Assembly (NCBI RefSeq): GCF_004103755.1
Contig: NZ_CP035283.1
Span: 310,001-374,000 of the forward strand
From: Caproiciproducens sp. NJN-50
GTDB lineage: Bacteria; Bacillota; Clostridia; Oscillospirales; Acutalibacteraceae
Reading direction: 5' to 3'
DNA length: 64,000 bases
Shown here: piece by piece, positions 17,205 to 25,254 of the stretch
How positions within the stretch are numbered: position 1 is the first letter of the stretch
How the letters are laid out: the number at the start of each line of letters is the position of its first letter
Translations under genes and position numbers: made by a program
Notes under the pieces: generated by a model
Told to the model about the DNA's origin: nothing
What the model saw: only the letters and a program-made list of their open reading frames with translations
Databases searched by the model: none

Positions 17205-17596
17205 GTGTTTTAAAAACCTACGGATTAGAAACAGAAGATATCTTCCATCCATCAAAAACGTGGAAAATAGACGGGGACCATATCTATGGCACGGCTGACG
17301 GAATCGATGCAGTGTTACAGGCCGTACAACTCATTTTATCCGTAGAGCGATTCGAGTATCCGATTTATTCAACGGACTACGGGATGGAATCGTCAGACCT
17401 GATCGGAAAAAGCCGTGAATATGTCAGCGGAGATTTGCAGCGCAGAATATCTGAAACGTTGGCAGAGGACGACCGCATAACCGGAATTTCTAATTTCGAT
17501 ATCACGTTTTCCGGTGAAACCGCAACAGCCACATTTACCGTAAATACCATATTCGGAAATATAGAAAATCAGGAGGTGACGGTGCAAAATGGCTAG
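17201..17596 (+). CDS. xkdS: DUF2634 baseplate wedge protein (XkdS-like, gp25-type)
   Basis: 131 residues. The signature is KTWKIDGDHIYGTADGIDAV, then QLILSVERFEYPIYSTDYG and ISNFDITFSGETATATF, matching the gp25/DUF2634 family that nucleates the wedge and sheath. It lies between XkdR and the baseplate J gene with overlapping starts. Confidence 0.9.
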   Translation: MSVLKTYGLETEDIFHPSKTWKIDGDHIYGTADGIDAVLQAVQLILSVERFEYPIYSTDYGMESSDLIGKSREYVSGDLQRRISETLAEDDRITGISNFDITFSGETATATFTVNTIFGNIENQEVTVQNG

Positions 17597-18686
17597 TCTT
17601 CCGTCTATAGATGATTACGATTACAACACGATTTTATCTGAAATGCTTGCGCTGGTCCCTGACACGGTTGACAAACGGGAAGGAAGTATTATTTATAACA
17701 CTTTGTCCCCCTGTGCGTTCCTGATGGCGCAGCAGTCCTATATGATTGCCTACCTGATGGCCTTGATGTTTGCTGACACGGCGGAAGAGGAATGGCTGGA
17801 CCGGGTTGTTACAGATTTTGGCGTTACGCGCGAAGCAGCTACTTACGCCGTTCGGCAGATCAATTTATTTGACAGCTCCGGCGCGGCAATGGATGCGGCA
17901 ATAGGCAACCGATTTCAAATTAACGATGTTTCATTCGCGCTGACTGAAAAAATCACCACAGGCCAATATAAGGCCACTTGCGAACAGGCCGGTTCTTCCG
18001 GCAATCTGTATTCCGGGGCAATTCTTAACGCAGACAACATCAATAATTTTGGGAGCGCCACATTGATAGCGACTCCCTTAATTTCCGCCCGTGATGATGA
18101 AACGGACGATGATTTAAGGACAAGATTTTATGAAAAGGTCCGCCAATCCGCTTTTGGCGGCAACATTGCGGATTATGAAGAAAAAGTCCTTGCAATTGAT
18201 GGAGTGGGTGCCGTTGAAGTATTTCCGGCGCATATCATGGGGACCGCCGGAGCCGTTGGACTCGTCATAGGCGACGAAGACGGCAAAACCGCATCAAGCA
18301 CATTAGTGAATACCGTTCAGACCGAAATGGGAACGGACGGCGACGGGATCGCCCCAATCGGGCATACGGTTACGGTCGAAACATCAACGGATCTGACGAT
18401 TGATGTTTCCGCCGAGATACAGATCAAGACCGGATCTAGCTTCGCCACAATCCAGCCTGTGGTTGTTCAGGCGATCACAGATTATATTAACGCTGTCGGG
18501 TTTAAAGACCCGACAATTTTTTATGCCAAACTTCAAGCGGCGATCCTAGACAGCCACAGCGATATTGTAGATATCGGCGCGGTTACGATCAATGGAGCAG
18601 CACAGAATCTTGCATTGTCAAAAACATTCGCGTCGTATCAGGTTCCGGTGGTCGGCACGATCACGGTCACGGAGGTGTCTGGCTGA
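17589..18686 (+). CDS. xkdT: Baseplate J family protein (XkdT-like)
   Basis: 365 residues. The typical baseplate J features are MLALVPDTVDKREGSIIYN near the start, EEEWLDRVVTDFGVTREAA, TEGSSGN-like AGSSGNLYSGAI, the DETDDDLRTRFYEKVRQSAFGGN core and DGVGAVEVFPAH. It builds the wedge that joins hub and fibres and triggers sheath contraction. The stop overlaps the next ATG by one base. Confidence 0.94.
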   Translation: MASLPSIDDYDYNTILSEMLALVPDTVDKREGSIIYNTLSPCAFLMAQQSYMIAYLMALMFADTAEEEWLDRVVTDFGVTREAATYAVRQINLFDSSGAAMDAAIGNRFQINDVSFALTEKITTGQYKATCEQAGSSGNLYSGAILNADNINNFGSATLIATPLISARDDETDDDLRTRFYEKVRQSAFGGNIADYEEKVLAIDGVGAVEVFPAHIMGTAGAVGLVIGDEDGKTASSTLVNTVQTEMGTDGDGIAPIGHTVTVETSTDLTIDVSAEIQIKTGSSFATIQPVVVQAITDYINAVGFKDPTIFYAKLQAAILDSHSDIVDIGAVTINGAAQNLALSKTFASYQVPVVGTITVTEVSG

Positions 18687-19249
18687 TGTTTTACGATGAA
18701 CAGTCAAATTATCTCAACCAGCTCCCGGAACGGCTGCAAGGAATTGTTGAGGTCAACGCGATAGCCGGGTCGGTTGATTTTGAAATCGACAAGCTGTCCG
18801 CCGCCGTAAAAAAGGCAGTAAATAATAAGTTCCCGTCAACCGCAGACGAAGACGGATGCGCACGATGGGAAAAGATACTGAGTCTATCCGCGCCGCTCAA
18901 TGGCACGTTACAGGCCCGCAGAGACGCAATCAGGGCAAAGATCATAACAAAGCCTCCAATCAATCTCATGGTATTAAAATCCATTGTTGAGGCTTACATG
19001 GGCCTTGAAGTTGATGTATCGCTCGATGGGTATCAGGTACACATTAAGTACCGCGGCGAGTCCAGAATTGCCGACCTCAATCCTCTGTACGCTACCATGT
19101 GGAAAACGATACCGGCTAACATGCTGGTGGATATTGCTTATCTCTATACGATATGGGATGAACTGGATGCGCAAAGCCTGACATTTGACGAGCTGGACGC
19201 TAAAAATTTGACTATGAATGCTTTTGAGAAAGGAGAGTGGATTTCGTGA
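18686..19249 (+). CDS. xkdU: Baseplate/tail protein, YmfQ/DUF2313-like (XkdU)
   Basis: 187 residues. PERLQGIVEVNAIAGSVDFEIDKL, then PSTADEDGCARWEKILSL and RDAIRAKIITKPPINL are the usual YmfQ/XkdU sequence. It acts between the J wedge and the fibre. It is followed by a GTGA overlap with the fibre gene. The acidic C-terminus (ELDAQSLTFDELDAKNL) is a small direct repeat. Confidence 0.9.
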   Translation: MFYDEQSNYLNQLPERLQGIVEVNAIAGSVDFEIDKLSAAVKKAVNNKFPSTADEDGCARWEKILSLSAPLNGTLQARRDAIRAKIITKPPINLMVLKSIVEAYMGLEVDVSLDGYQVHIKYRGESRIADLNPLYATMWKTIPANMLVDIAYLYTIWDELDAQSLTFDELDAKNLTMNAFEKGEWIS

Positions 19250-20829
19250 ACGCAATCACTGAATTTTTAGGGACGGACGGAGCGACACGGGCGAATTTCA
19301 ATAGCCGAATCTCAGAAATGAACACTGCGTGCGTCCAGACTTATACTTACACCAAATCCAGCGGCGTATATGCCTTGTCAGGATCAGGACCAAACGGAAA
19401 ATTTTATGCCAATGACGATTACGCGGAAGGGGACACGTTTACGGTCAACGGTACGGCGGTCACGGCGCAGTTGCAGAACGGGGACAGCTTGCCGGACGAA
19501 TTTTTCAAGGCCGGGGCGACAGTGCCGTTCATCTACGACGCGGAGAATGCAAAGCTAAATTTTAAGCAGTCCGGAGGTACGAAATTAAATCTGTTTGTGC
19601 AGCCGGACGAACCAGAGAATAAAAATGGTATCTGGATTGAAGCGCCCGAAAAACATTCCGTAAACAGGATCACAGACAAAAACAGCTTTACCATTGGCGG
19701 AGAGATCAGGACGTATGATAGCTCACTGAACGCTGGAACTGCATTTAATACAGTAAGTAATCTTGATAGGACGGTTGCTCTTTCATATAATGGCGATATC
19801 TATCAAATACGAGGGCATTTACTTGGTGCAACATTATATTTGTATATTTATCGTTGGAATCATTCCACAAATACGGTATCAACTGTTTATTCTCATACTA
19901 TAACTTTATCCAGTTCTGGTTCAGCTCCTGGCATTTCCGCCGTTATTGCCTGTATCTCTGGTACTACCTTATATGCGGCGGTATCCTGTGTTTATGATGA
20001 TACCGTTGGAACGATTATCTGCAATTTTGATTTAACAACACAAATAGGGACTACAACAACTGATGCAGCACATGATTTATTAACAGGCCAAACAGGAAAT
20101 GTTAGCTATATGTTTCCTTCTGGTCAAGTGGGAGCTAAAGGCACCATTGTCTATTTTGTCTATAGGGCTAACTTTCCAAATACTCCTTCTTATTATACTG
20201 CTTTGCTTTCTTTTGATTTTGCTACAAATACACATCATACTATAAAAACAATCAGTTCAAATACTACATCTCAAGATAATGAAAAATCATTATCCGAAGG
20301 TGTCCTAGTCGATGACAAAATTTATTATCAGTGCTTTACTGATTCATCCGATACTTCACAAACCACAATCCGAATTTTTGACACGACAACAAACACTGAA
20401 ACAACACAATCATTAGGCGGGTCGTTGCATCCGCTTCCTTCAATTTATGGTATAACTGCTTATCAAAACAAACTGTATTTGCGTTGTACTGATTCAACTG
20501 CATCATTGCATGAATTTGAAATTGGAGTATGGACAAACCGGACAATTTCCCCATTTGCTACTGCAATTGTCGCTGTTATTCAAATCGGCACATCATTAGC
20601 GGTTTTATATTCTTCAGGAAATATCCAGTATTACGACTTTGCTTCTGAAACGCTTGCGGAAAATACGCTGGCGATTTTGGACGGAATCAGCCGAAATACG
20701 CAGTTAATTTCTACCAGCAAAATGAATGTTCCGTTTCGTTTTCAAGATGCCTGGTGGTATTCAACCGATTTCAACGAATACCCGACATACATCGGTGACG
20801 GGTCCGCATGGACAAAGTATAAGAATTAG
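19246..20829 (+). CDS. Tail fibre / receptor-binding protein, 527 aa
   Basis: GTG 19246 is ten bases after AGGAG and overlaps the XkdU stop. The first about 150 residues look like a fibre adaptor (TEFLGTDGATRANFNSRISEMN, FKAGATVPFIYDAENAKLNF). From about residue 150 there is a run of Ser/Thr-rich four-strand modules resembling beta-propeller/Kelch blades, with ALSYNGDIYQIRG, TTLYAAVSCVYDD and YGITAYQNKLYLRC each suggesting one blade. This distal part is likely the host-recognition domain and is AT-richer than the baseplate genes. Confidence 0.75.
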   Translation: MNAITEFLGTDGATRANFNSRISEMNTACVQTYTYTKSSGVYALSGSGPNGKFYANDDYAEGDTFTVNGTAVTAQLQNGDSLPDEFFKAGATVPFIYDAENAKLNFKQSGGTKLNLFVQPDEPENKNGIWIEAPEKHSVNRITDKNSFTIGGEIRTYDSSLNAGTAFNTVSNLDRTVALSYNGDIYQIRGHLLGATLYLYIYRWNHSTNTVSTVYSHTITLSSSGSAPGISAVIACISGTTLYAAVSCVYDDTVGTIICNFDLTTQIGTTTTDAAHDLLTGQTGNVSYMFPSGQVGAKGTIVYFVYRANFPNTPSYYTALLSFDFATNTHHTIKTISSNTTSQDNEKSLSEGVLVDDKIYYQCFTDSSDTSQTTIRIFDTTTNTETTQSLGGSLHPLPSIYGITAYQNKLYLRCTDSTASLHEFEIGVWTNRTISPFATAIVAVIQIGTSLAVLYSSGNIQYYDFASETLAENTLAILDGISRNTQLISTSKMNVPFRFQDAWWYSTDFNEYPTYIGDGSAWTKYKN

Positions 20830-20840
20830 GAGGTCTTACA

Positions 20841-21179
20841 ATGGCTTATCAATCATGGCGGGTTTGGGATGGTACGTCTGCTTTAGCCGGTGTTCCACAG
20901 GCCACGCCGGAAGCTCTGACAAAGGCGTACAGCCTTGACAGCACAAAGCAACTTATCATCTACAAGGACGCGGACGGGAACGAGGGCAATGTCAGGGTAT
21001 ACGCCTCGACGGTATCCACGGAAACCATTCAGGCGGATTTTGACGCGGAAGTGGCGCGGCAGGAAGCGGAGGCCGGTAATAAAACGGATTTACAGAAACT
21101 ACAGGAGCAGGTTGCCTATACTCAGGCGGCGCAGCTTGCAATACAGGCTTATATAGCTCAGCAGGGAGGTACAACATGA
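20841..21179 (+). CDS. Tail-fibre associated protein, 112 aa
   Basis: The start follows GGAGG by seven bases. MAYQSWRVWDGTSALAGVPQ and YIIYKDADGNEGNV-type segments suggest a small beta domain. A coiled coil follows (TIQADFDAEVARQEAEA to LQEQVAYTQAAQLAIQ). Such XkdW-like proteins follow the fibre and may be attachment or assembly factors. Function inferred from place only. Confidence 0.6.
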   Translation: MAYQSWRVWDGTSALAGVPQATPEALTKAYSLDSTKQLIIYKDADGNEGNVRVYASTVSTETIQADFDAEVARQEAEAGNKTDLQKLQEQVAYTQAAQLAIQAYIAQQGGTT

Positions 21180-21532
21180 CTTGTAAAGCAATGATCGAAA
21201 TTTTGTTTAATACGGGGCTGTTTTCTACGGTATACAAATTGTTGATGGTCATTAACTGCTGGATTTCAGGGCTGATTTCGCTGACCGATGCGCAAGATCT
21301 GTGCACGGCATGCGGGTTCACTTTTACCAAACCGGCCGCTACGGGCCAAACGGTCCTTACGGACGGCACCGCTGCATATACGCTGGTATCTTTGATTACA
21401 GACTATCACGACAATGCTTATTCAAAATCGATATCGATGGAGATCGAAATACATAGCTTGATCGATACTTTGCAAAAGGCCGGCTATCTTACGACAGATG
21501 AACAAACATCCCTGAAAGGGCTGGAATGGTAA
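21176..21532 (+). CDS. Hypothetical phage protein, 118 aa
   Basis: It begins in an ATGA overlap with the previous gene. The N-terminal segment is hydrophobic (IEILFNTGLFSTVYKLLMVINCWISGLISL) and could be a membrane helix or amphipathic surface; two Cys lie in DLCTACGF. The end is TLQKAGYLTTDEQTSLKGL, like the hinge seen in small XkdX-region proteins. No firm family. Confidence 0.5.
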   Translation: MTCKAMIEILFNTGLFSTVYKLLMVINCWISGLISLTDAQDLCTACGFTFTKPAATGQTVLTDGTAAYTLVSLITDYHDNAYSKSISMEIEIHSLIDTLQKAGYLTTDEQTSLKGLEW

Positions 21533-21978
21533 TGCAGAAATTCGCCGCGTGGATACGGCGGCACAAAACAAAATTTATTGATACCGGAATCGCATTAGGG
21601 CTTGTGCTTTTGGCATGGGCCTATTTTAATGCGCCGGTCAATATCAACCGCATGACAGCCGCAGACTGGCGGGATACGCACATTCAGAAAATAGGCGCGG
21701 TTACAATTCAAAAGCTGGAATCGAACGGGGCGTACCAGGACATTCGGGAAGTCGACGCGCTGCCAGGAATCGGCCCGGTTAAAATGATACAGATTCGGCA
21801 TTACTTTACCACATGGGATACGGCAAAGGCCGACGTATGGTATTGGGGGCTGCTGGCAGGGCTGATTTTAACATTCGGCTGCGGGCTTGCGCGGCATGTT
21901 GTCAGATCGAACAAGCGGGAGGCAGCGCGGAGGCTGGAACGACGGTTAGGGCTGGATGATAAAAACGTGAAGCGGTGA
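21526..21978 (+). CDS. Membrane protein with ComEA-like helix-hairpin-helix
   Basis: 150 residues; AAAGGG at 21514-21519 suits ATG 21526, with ATG 21532 also possible. A basic N-terminus precedes a membrane helix (TGIALGLVLLAWAYF). Next comes VNINRMTAADWRD, a segment resembling ComEA's VNIN start, then AVTIQKLESNGAYQDIREVDALPGIGPVKM with one intact GIG hairpin. A second membrane helix follows (YWGLLAGLILTFGCGLA), then a basic Arg-rich tail. The hairpin would bind DNA; being tethered to the membrane next to lysis genes is unusual. Function unknown. Confidence 0.65.
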   Translation: MVMQKFAAWIRRHKTKFIDTGIALGLVLLAWAYFNAPVNINRMTAADWRDTHIQKIGAVTIQKLESNGAYQDIREVDALPGIGPVKMIQIRHYFTTWDTAKADVWYWGLLAGLILTFGCGLARHVVRSNKREAARRLERRLGLDDKNVKR

Positions 21979-21982
21979 TAAT

Positions 21983-22264
21983 GTGGGGGCAATTGAAATC
22001 GGAACGATCATTGCAATTGTCGGGTGCTTTGTCGGCCTCGCTGGATGGCTGAACGGAAGAGACAAGCGCATCGCGGACGATGGGGAATGGAAAGGCTCCG
22101 TCAACGCGAAACTGGATTCTATCCATAACGATATTTCCGGCGTTGGAAAAGATATTTCAGAAATAAAAAGCGCGCAGGTTGAGGCAAATAAAAAACTGGA
22201 AAACCATGAAACCCGAATTACTGTCCTTGAAAGTAAAGTGGACGGAAAGGAAAAAACAGCATGA
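21983..22264 (+). CDS. Membrane/coiled-coil lysis-cassette protein (XhlA/BhlA-like topology)
   Basis: 93 residues from GTG 21983. One N-terminal membrane helix (IGTIIAIVGCFVGLAGWL) precedes a coiled coil of about 60 residues (NAKLDSIHNDISGVGKDI, VEANKKLENHETRITVLESKV). This topology is shared by XhlA- and BhlA-type haemolysin/holin accessory proteins. It overlaps the endolysin gene by ATGA, consistent with a role in lysis. Confidence 0.65.
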   Translation: MGAIEIGTIIAIVGCFVGLAGWLNGRDKRIADDGEWKGSVNAKLDSIHNDISGVGKDISEIKSAQVEANKKLENHETRITVLESKVDGKEKTA

Positions 22265-23124
22265 ATTATACTCTTGGAATTGATGTATCCCACCACAATG
22301 GCATTTTAAGCCTTGCGAAGCTCAAAGCAACGGGGCACTGTCAGTTCGCGATCATCCGCGTCTGTCACGGCACGACGATGGACCGGCAATTTTCCACGAA
22401 CCTCGCGGCCTGTAAGACGCTGAGAATCCCGTATGCCTTTTATTGGTATGCGGAATCCGCGACGGTTTCCGGAGCGCAAGCGGAGGCAAGATTTGTCCTG
22501 TCGAAGATTGCAGGAACATCGCCGTTGTTCGTCGCCTACGATGCCGAATGCGACGCGCTTGCGGCGCTGGGAAAGAATCAGACCACGGATACCGCTTGGG
22601 CCGCGCTGGAGCTTGTGAAGAACGCTGGATATGATCCGTGGGTTTATAGTAACGAGAGCTGGAAGCGGAATGAGATTGATATCCAGTACCTGAAAAACAA
22701 AGGCGTAAAATTTTGGTACGCACGGTACACCGGGCAGAACCCGGACGAAGCAAGCTATGCCTCTCTGTGCGACATGTGGCAGTATTCCAGCACCGGCAAG
22801 CTCTCCGGGAACGGCTCGCAATATATAGACCTCAACATCTGCTACAATTCAGCGCTGAATGTGAAGATCGGCGGCGGGGGGATCACGGTCGGTTCTTCTT
22901 ACTGCGATACGACGATGGACATTAAGATCAAGCGCGGCCAGACTTACACTTTGGCCACTGGTTCTAAAAACGTCACGACCGGAAATAGCACGGTGATTCA
23001 GACGGCGGGACAGACCGTCTCCGGAGGGAAGTATCTCACCACTCTGAAAGCCGCAGGGGCCGTTGGGCAGGGAGCCGGGGTATTCGTCAACGGCGTAAAG
23101 AAGTTCGTCGCGACGGTCGTATGA
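22261..23124 (+). CDS. Endolysin, glycoside hydrolase family 25 muramidase
   Basis: 287 residues. The catalytic domain covers about residues 3-195: IDVSHHNG at the start holds the first acidic residue, FAIIRVCHG and YAFYWYAES form strands, and AYDAEC carries the Asp-x-Glu pair expected of GH25. WQYSSTGK and YIDLN end the barrel. It cuts between N-acetylmuramic acid and N-acetylglucosamine in peptidoglycan. The C-terminal part (residues 200-287) is Gly/Thr/Val-rich and probably binds cell wall. No signal peptide, so export should need a holin. Confidence 0.93.
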   Translation: MNYTLGIDVSHHNGILSLAKLKATGHCQFAIIRVCHGTTMDRQFSTNLAACKTLRIPYAFYWYAESATVSGAQAEARFVLSKIAGTSPLFVAYDAECDALAALGKNQTTDTAWAALELVKNAGYDPWVYSNESWKRNEIDIQYLKNKGVKFWYARYTGQNPDEASYASLCDMWQYSSTGKLSGNGSQYIDLNICYNSALNVKIGGGGITVGSSYCDTTMDIKIKRGQTYTLATGSKNVTTGNSTVIQTAGQTVSGGKYLTTLKAAGAVGQGAGVFVNGVKKFVATVV

Positions 23125-23465
23125 AGCGGCACATGAGGAAACGTACAACCCACAAGCTTATTACCAATGCGGTCCATCTGGCATGTCTCGCGGCGGCGGT
23201 CTACATCTTTGCCGTCTGGCGGACCGGAACGGTCACGGATGCCCCGCAGATGCTTCAATACGTCGCGTGGGTAGAGATCGTCAACCTGTCGCAATATGCC
23301 GCGAAAAGCGGATATGACCATCATTGCGGCGTGTTCGATAATCCTGCAATTCAGGCGGCGGTTCAGGGCATGCAGACCGGCGACCTGTCACAGGCCGCGC
23401 AGGTGATCTCCGCAGCGCAGGACAGCCAGACCGATTCTGGCGGAAATAATAACATGGCCGGTTAA
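23121..23465 (+). CDS. Single-span membrane protein in lysis cassette, 114 aa
   Basis: It overlaps the endolysin stop. The N-terminus is strongly basic (MKRHMRKRTTHK), followed by one hydrophobic helix (LACLAAAVYIFAVW) and a soluble Gln/Ala-rich tail (AIQAAVQGMQTGDLSQAAQ, DSQTDSGGNNN). It could be a pinholin or antiholin-like partner, but no known family is seen. It is coupled to the endolysin on the left and the LLH holin on the right. Confidence 0.55.
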   Translation: MKRHMRKRTTHKLITNAVHLACLAAAVYIFAVWRTGTVTDAPQMLQYVAWVEIVNLSQYAAKSGYDHHCGVFDNPAIQAAVQGMQTGDLSQAAQVISAAQDSQTDSGGNNNMAG

Positions 23466-23485
23466 CCCGGCGGAAAGAGGTACAT

Positions 23486-23851
23486 ATGACAATCGATATT
23501 ACTCAGGTCATTGTTGCGATCATCGGAGTGGTGGGCACCGCACTCATGGGCGCTATCACTGCCTACCTGGTCCCCTGGCTGAAATCAAAGCTCACGGCCA
23601 ATCAGATATCTGTGATCTCCGGGCTGGTCTACAATGGCGTTAAGGCGGCGGAAACGTTATTCACGGAAAGCGGCAGCGGGGAAAAGAAATTTCAATACGT
23701 CATGGATTCGGTCAAGGCGTTTTGCGAAAAGTACCGCATCACTTTTGACGAAACCGCCGTGAAGAATGAGATTCAATCTGTCTGGAAGGATTTATTCAGC
23801 CACGATACTGAAAGCGGGGCGGTCGCGTCCGGCACCACGGGCGCGAAATAA
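23486..23851 (+). CDS. Phage holin, LLH family
   Basis: 121 residues behind AAAGAGGTACAT. One membrane helix (VIVAIIGVVGTALMGAITAYLVPWL) precedes a soluble helical domain (ISGLVYNGVKAAETLF and KKFQYVMDSVKAFCEKYRI). This matches the holin_LLH family. It should open the membrane so the endolysin reaches the wall. It is the last gene of the late operon before a strong terminator. Confidence 0.88.
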   Translation: MTIDITQVIVAIIGVVGTALMGAITAYLVPWLKSKLTANQISVISGLVYNGVKAAETLFTESGSGEKKFQYVMDSVKAFCEKYRITFDETAVKNEIQSVWKDLFSHDTESGAVASGTTGAK

Positions 23852-23866
23852 CATACAGATATGATT

Positions 23867-23905
23867 ATGCCCTCCTGACCGTGATGGTTGGGAGGGCATT
23901 TTTTA
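23867..23905 (+). terminator. Terminator closing the late operon
   Basis: ATGCCCTCC at 23867-23875 pairs with GGAGGGCAT at 23891-23899, followed by TTTTTT. It also serves as an end point for the convergent small genes on the other strand. Confidence 0.85.
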
Positions 23906-24028
23906 TTTGTATTTGCGCTCTAATTCAAATATCGCCCATCTTAGCACTGCCGCTGTATCTGGGCCTTTGCGCTCAATCTGATGGAGCAGGGCATACAGAC
24001 GTTCAATGCGTTTTTGTTCAAGAGTCAT
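23903..24028 (-). CDS. 41-residue charged helical protein
   Basis: Start at 24028 with AGAAAGGA seven bases upstream. The product is MTLEQKRIERLYALLHQIERK then GPDTAAVLRWAIFELERKYK: two amphipathic helices, no membrane segment. It is the last of four small co-directional genes that face the late operon. Similar tiny proteins occur in Clostridia prophages; function unknown. Confidence 0.55.
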   Translation of the reverse strand: MTLEQKRIERLYALLHQIERKGPDTAAVLRWAIFELERKYK

Positions 24029-24075
24029 AGGTTTTTCCTTTCTGCCCGTCTGGCCGTTAGCGAAGCCTGTATAAT

Positions 24076-24252
24076 TTATTCGGATATGTCGATAGCAAAA
24101 TCTTTAATATTCCATCCCATTGACTTTATGCAAGATTCAGCGTTTTGCCTGATATGGCTTCTTTGCTCTTTGTCCAGAAATCCAATAACGAAATACGGAT
24201 TACTTTTAAAAACCGCAACAATATTTCCCCTGTCATAATAAACTCTAATCAT
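24076..24252 (-). CDS. Small hypothetical protein, 58 aa
   Basis: Start at 24252 chosen because AGAAAGGA precedes it; the frame is open further but without a ribosome site. It begins MIRVYYDRGNIVAVF, a short beta-hairpin, then NPYFVIGFLDKEQ and an acidic helical end. The gap to the next gene includes the leader. Second-to-last of the leftward unit; no family recognised. Confidence 0.5.
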   Translation of the reverse strand: MIRVYYDRGNIVAVFKSNPYFVIGFLDKEQRSHIRQNAESCIKSMGWNIKDFAIDISE

Positions 24253-24292
24253 ACTGTTATCCTTTCTGCCGGGAACGTTGCCCGGCGCGGCG

Positions 24293-24508
24293 CTATAATG
24301 AATCGTAAATTTCTCTGAGCGTTGCTCGAATCTCATAATTTTTTACTGGATGCCAAACACCTTTGTATAGCCACATTGCAACACAACTTTTAACTTCGAT
24401 ATTTGGACCTGTCATGCTGGGACCGTTGGTTTCGGTTAATGCAATGATTTTGTATTGCTTCCCGTTGCGCTCAAGCACAAACGGAATATTCTTCTGTTTC
24501 TTCATCAT
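24293..24508 (-). CDS. Small hypothetical protein, 71 aa
   Basis: MMKKQKNIPFVLERNGKQYKI, then VKSCVAMWLYKGVWHPVKNYEI. It is basic, strand-rich and soluble. It overlaps the upstream gene by about 38 bases in another frame, unusual in extent but both frames look protein-like. Likely prophage accessory or regulatory protein; unknown. Confidence 0.45.
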   Translation of the reverse strand: MMKKQKNIPFVLERNGKQYKIIALTETNGPSMTGPNIEVKSCVAMWLYKGVWHPVKNYEIRATLREIYDSL

Positions 24509-24659
24509 ATCTAACAGCCCCGCGCGATTCTAATTCATCAGTAATGACGGCAAATACCAACCGCTCGTTTGCTTCCATTGCGGTACCGTTCATGAGCGTA
24601 AAGCAATTTAAAAGCATTTCCGTACCCTGCTCTTTTATGTTTGCCTTTATTAGTTCCAT
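24471..24659 (-). CDS. First gene of the leftward prophage unit, 62 aa
   Basis: Start at 24659 with GAGGGG eight bases upstream. It is acidic and helical: MELIKANIKEQGTEMLLNC, then NERLVFAVITDELESRGAV and an acidic end. Its promoter, at 24692-24720 reading left, is covered by a perfect palindromic operator, so expression is probably controlled by the repressor encoded to the right. Function unknown. Confidence 0.5.
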   Translation of the reverse strand: MELIKANIKEQGTEMLLNCFTLMNGTAMEANERLVFAVITDELESRGAVRYDEETEEYSVCA

Positions 24660-24691
24660 CCTTGACCGCCCCTCTCTTAATTTCTGTACTC

Positions 24692-24720
24692 ATTATAATA
24701 CTAATAACGTTATTAGTAAA
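24692..24720 (-). promoter_or_regulatory. Leftward promoter
   Basis: On the minus strand TTTACT (24715-24720) and TATAAT (24692-24697) are 17 bases apart. The 18-bp palindrome at 24700-24717 lies between and over the -35, so a bound repressor would block it. Confidence 0.75.
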
Positions 24721-24782
24721 CAATAAATACTGCCAAACTTATAATAGCGTTATTAGTAAGATTGACTAATTGCGTTATTGGT
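24700..24782. promoter_or_regulatory. Operator array, three TTATTAGT-type sites
   Basis: Site 1 (24700-24717) is a perfect palindrome, ACTAATAAC/GTTATTAGT. Site 2 (about 24740-24757) has AATAGCGTTATTAGT with a weaker left half. Site 3 (24764-24782) reads ACTAATTGCGTTATTGGT. Spacing is about 40 and 25 bases. The sites overlap two divergent promoters, the layout of a small autoregulating repressor. Confidence 0.75.
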
Positions 24783-24798
24783 GCAAAAATGATATGCT
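24770..24798 (+). promoter_or_regulatory. Rightward promoter of the repressor gene
   Basis: TTGCGT (24770-24775) and TATGCT (24793-24798) are 17 bases apart. Operator site 3 overlaps the -35, which suggests autorepression of the gene starting at 24816. Confidence 0.65.
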
Positions 24799-24815
24799 AT
24801 GGTAGAGGTGAGAAT

Positions 24816-25109
24816 GTGGAAAAGCGTAAACGCGATATGAAAAAACAAACAGAATGGAGCCGCAACTATAATGAGAAATCATATGATCGGCTGTATATTA
24901 CCGTTCCCAAAGGGCAAAAGGCAGAATTAAAGGCTTATGCAGCTTCGCAAATGTCTGAAGAATATCCGAATGGCGAAAGTCTAAATGAATTTGTAATTAT
25001 AGCGATTAATGAGCGCATAGAGCGCCTTGACATTGACAAGATTTTAAATAGAAAACATGATCCAGATGTCGTAAAGCGTGTAATGGGCGCAATTGAGAAT
25101 AAAAAATAG
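24816..25109 (+). CDS. Ribbon-helix-helix (Arc/CopG-like) regulator
   Basis: 97 residues from GTG 24816, preceded by GAGGTGAGA. The N-terminus is basic. Then SYDRLYITVPKGQKAELKAYA gives the beta-strand and first helix, and ESLNEFVIIAINERIERL the second helix of a ribbon-helix-helix fold. The tail is charged. Such proteins bind palindromes as dimers or tetramers; the TTATTAGT array immediately upstream is the obvious target. It is likely the prophage's switch or copy regulator for the leftward unit. The pairing is inferred. Confidence 0.7.
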   Translation: MEKRKRDMKKQTEWSRNYNEKSYDRLYITVPKGQKAELKAYAASQMSEEYPNGESLNEFVIIAINERIERLDIDKILNRKHDPDVVKRVMGAIENKK

Positions 25110-25130
25110 CCCACACCGAAGCATGGACTA

Positions 25131-25158
25131 TTGCAATCTGGAATAATGCGGCTATAAT
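25131..25158 (+). promoter_or_regulatory. Strong promoter for the small hydrophobic peptide transcript
   Basis: TTGCAA (25131-25136), 16-base spacer, perfect TATAAT (25153-25158). It predicts a start near 25165 and a leader of about 90 bases containing small hairpins (ACGGA/TCCGT at 25178-25193). Confidence 0.75.
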
Positions 25159-25254
25159 GGAAGTTGCAAAGGGTCACGGACGGTTATCCTCCGTTCTTAG
25201 GAAAAAGCTCTTTCAACGCTTGGGGCACAATACCCCGAGAATGGAGGTGATTGC

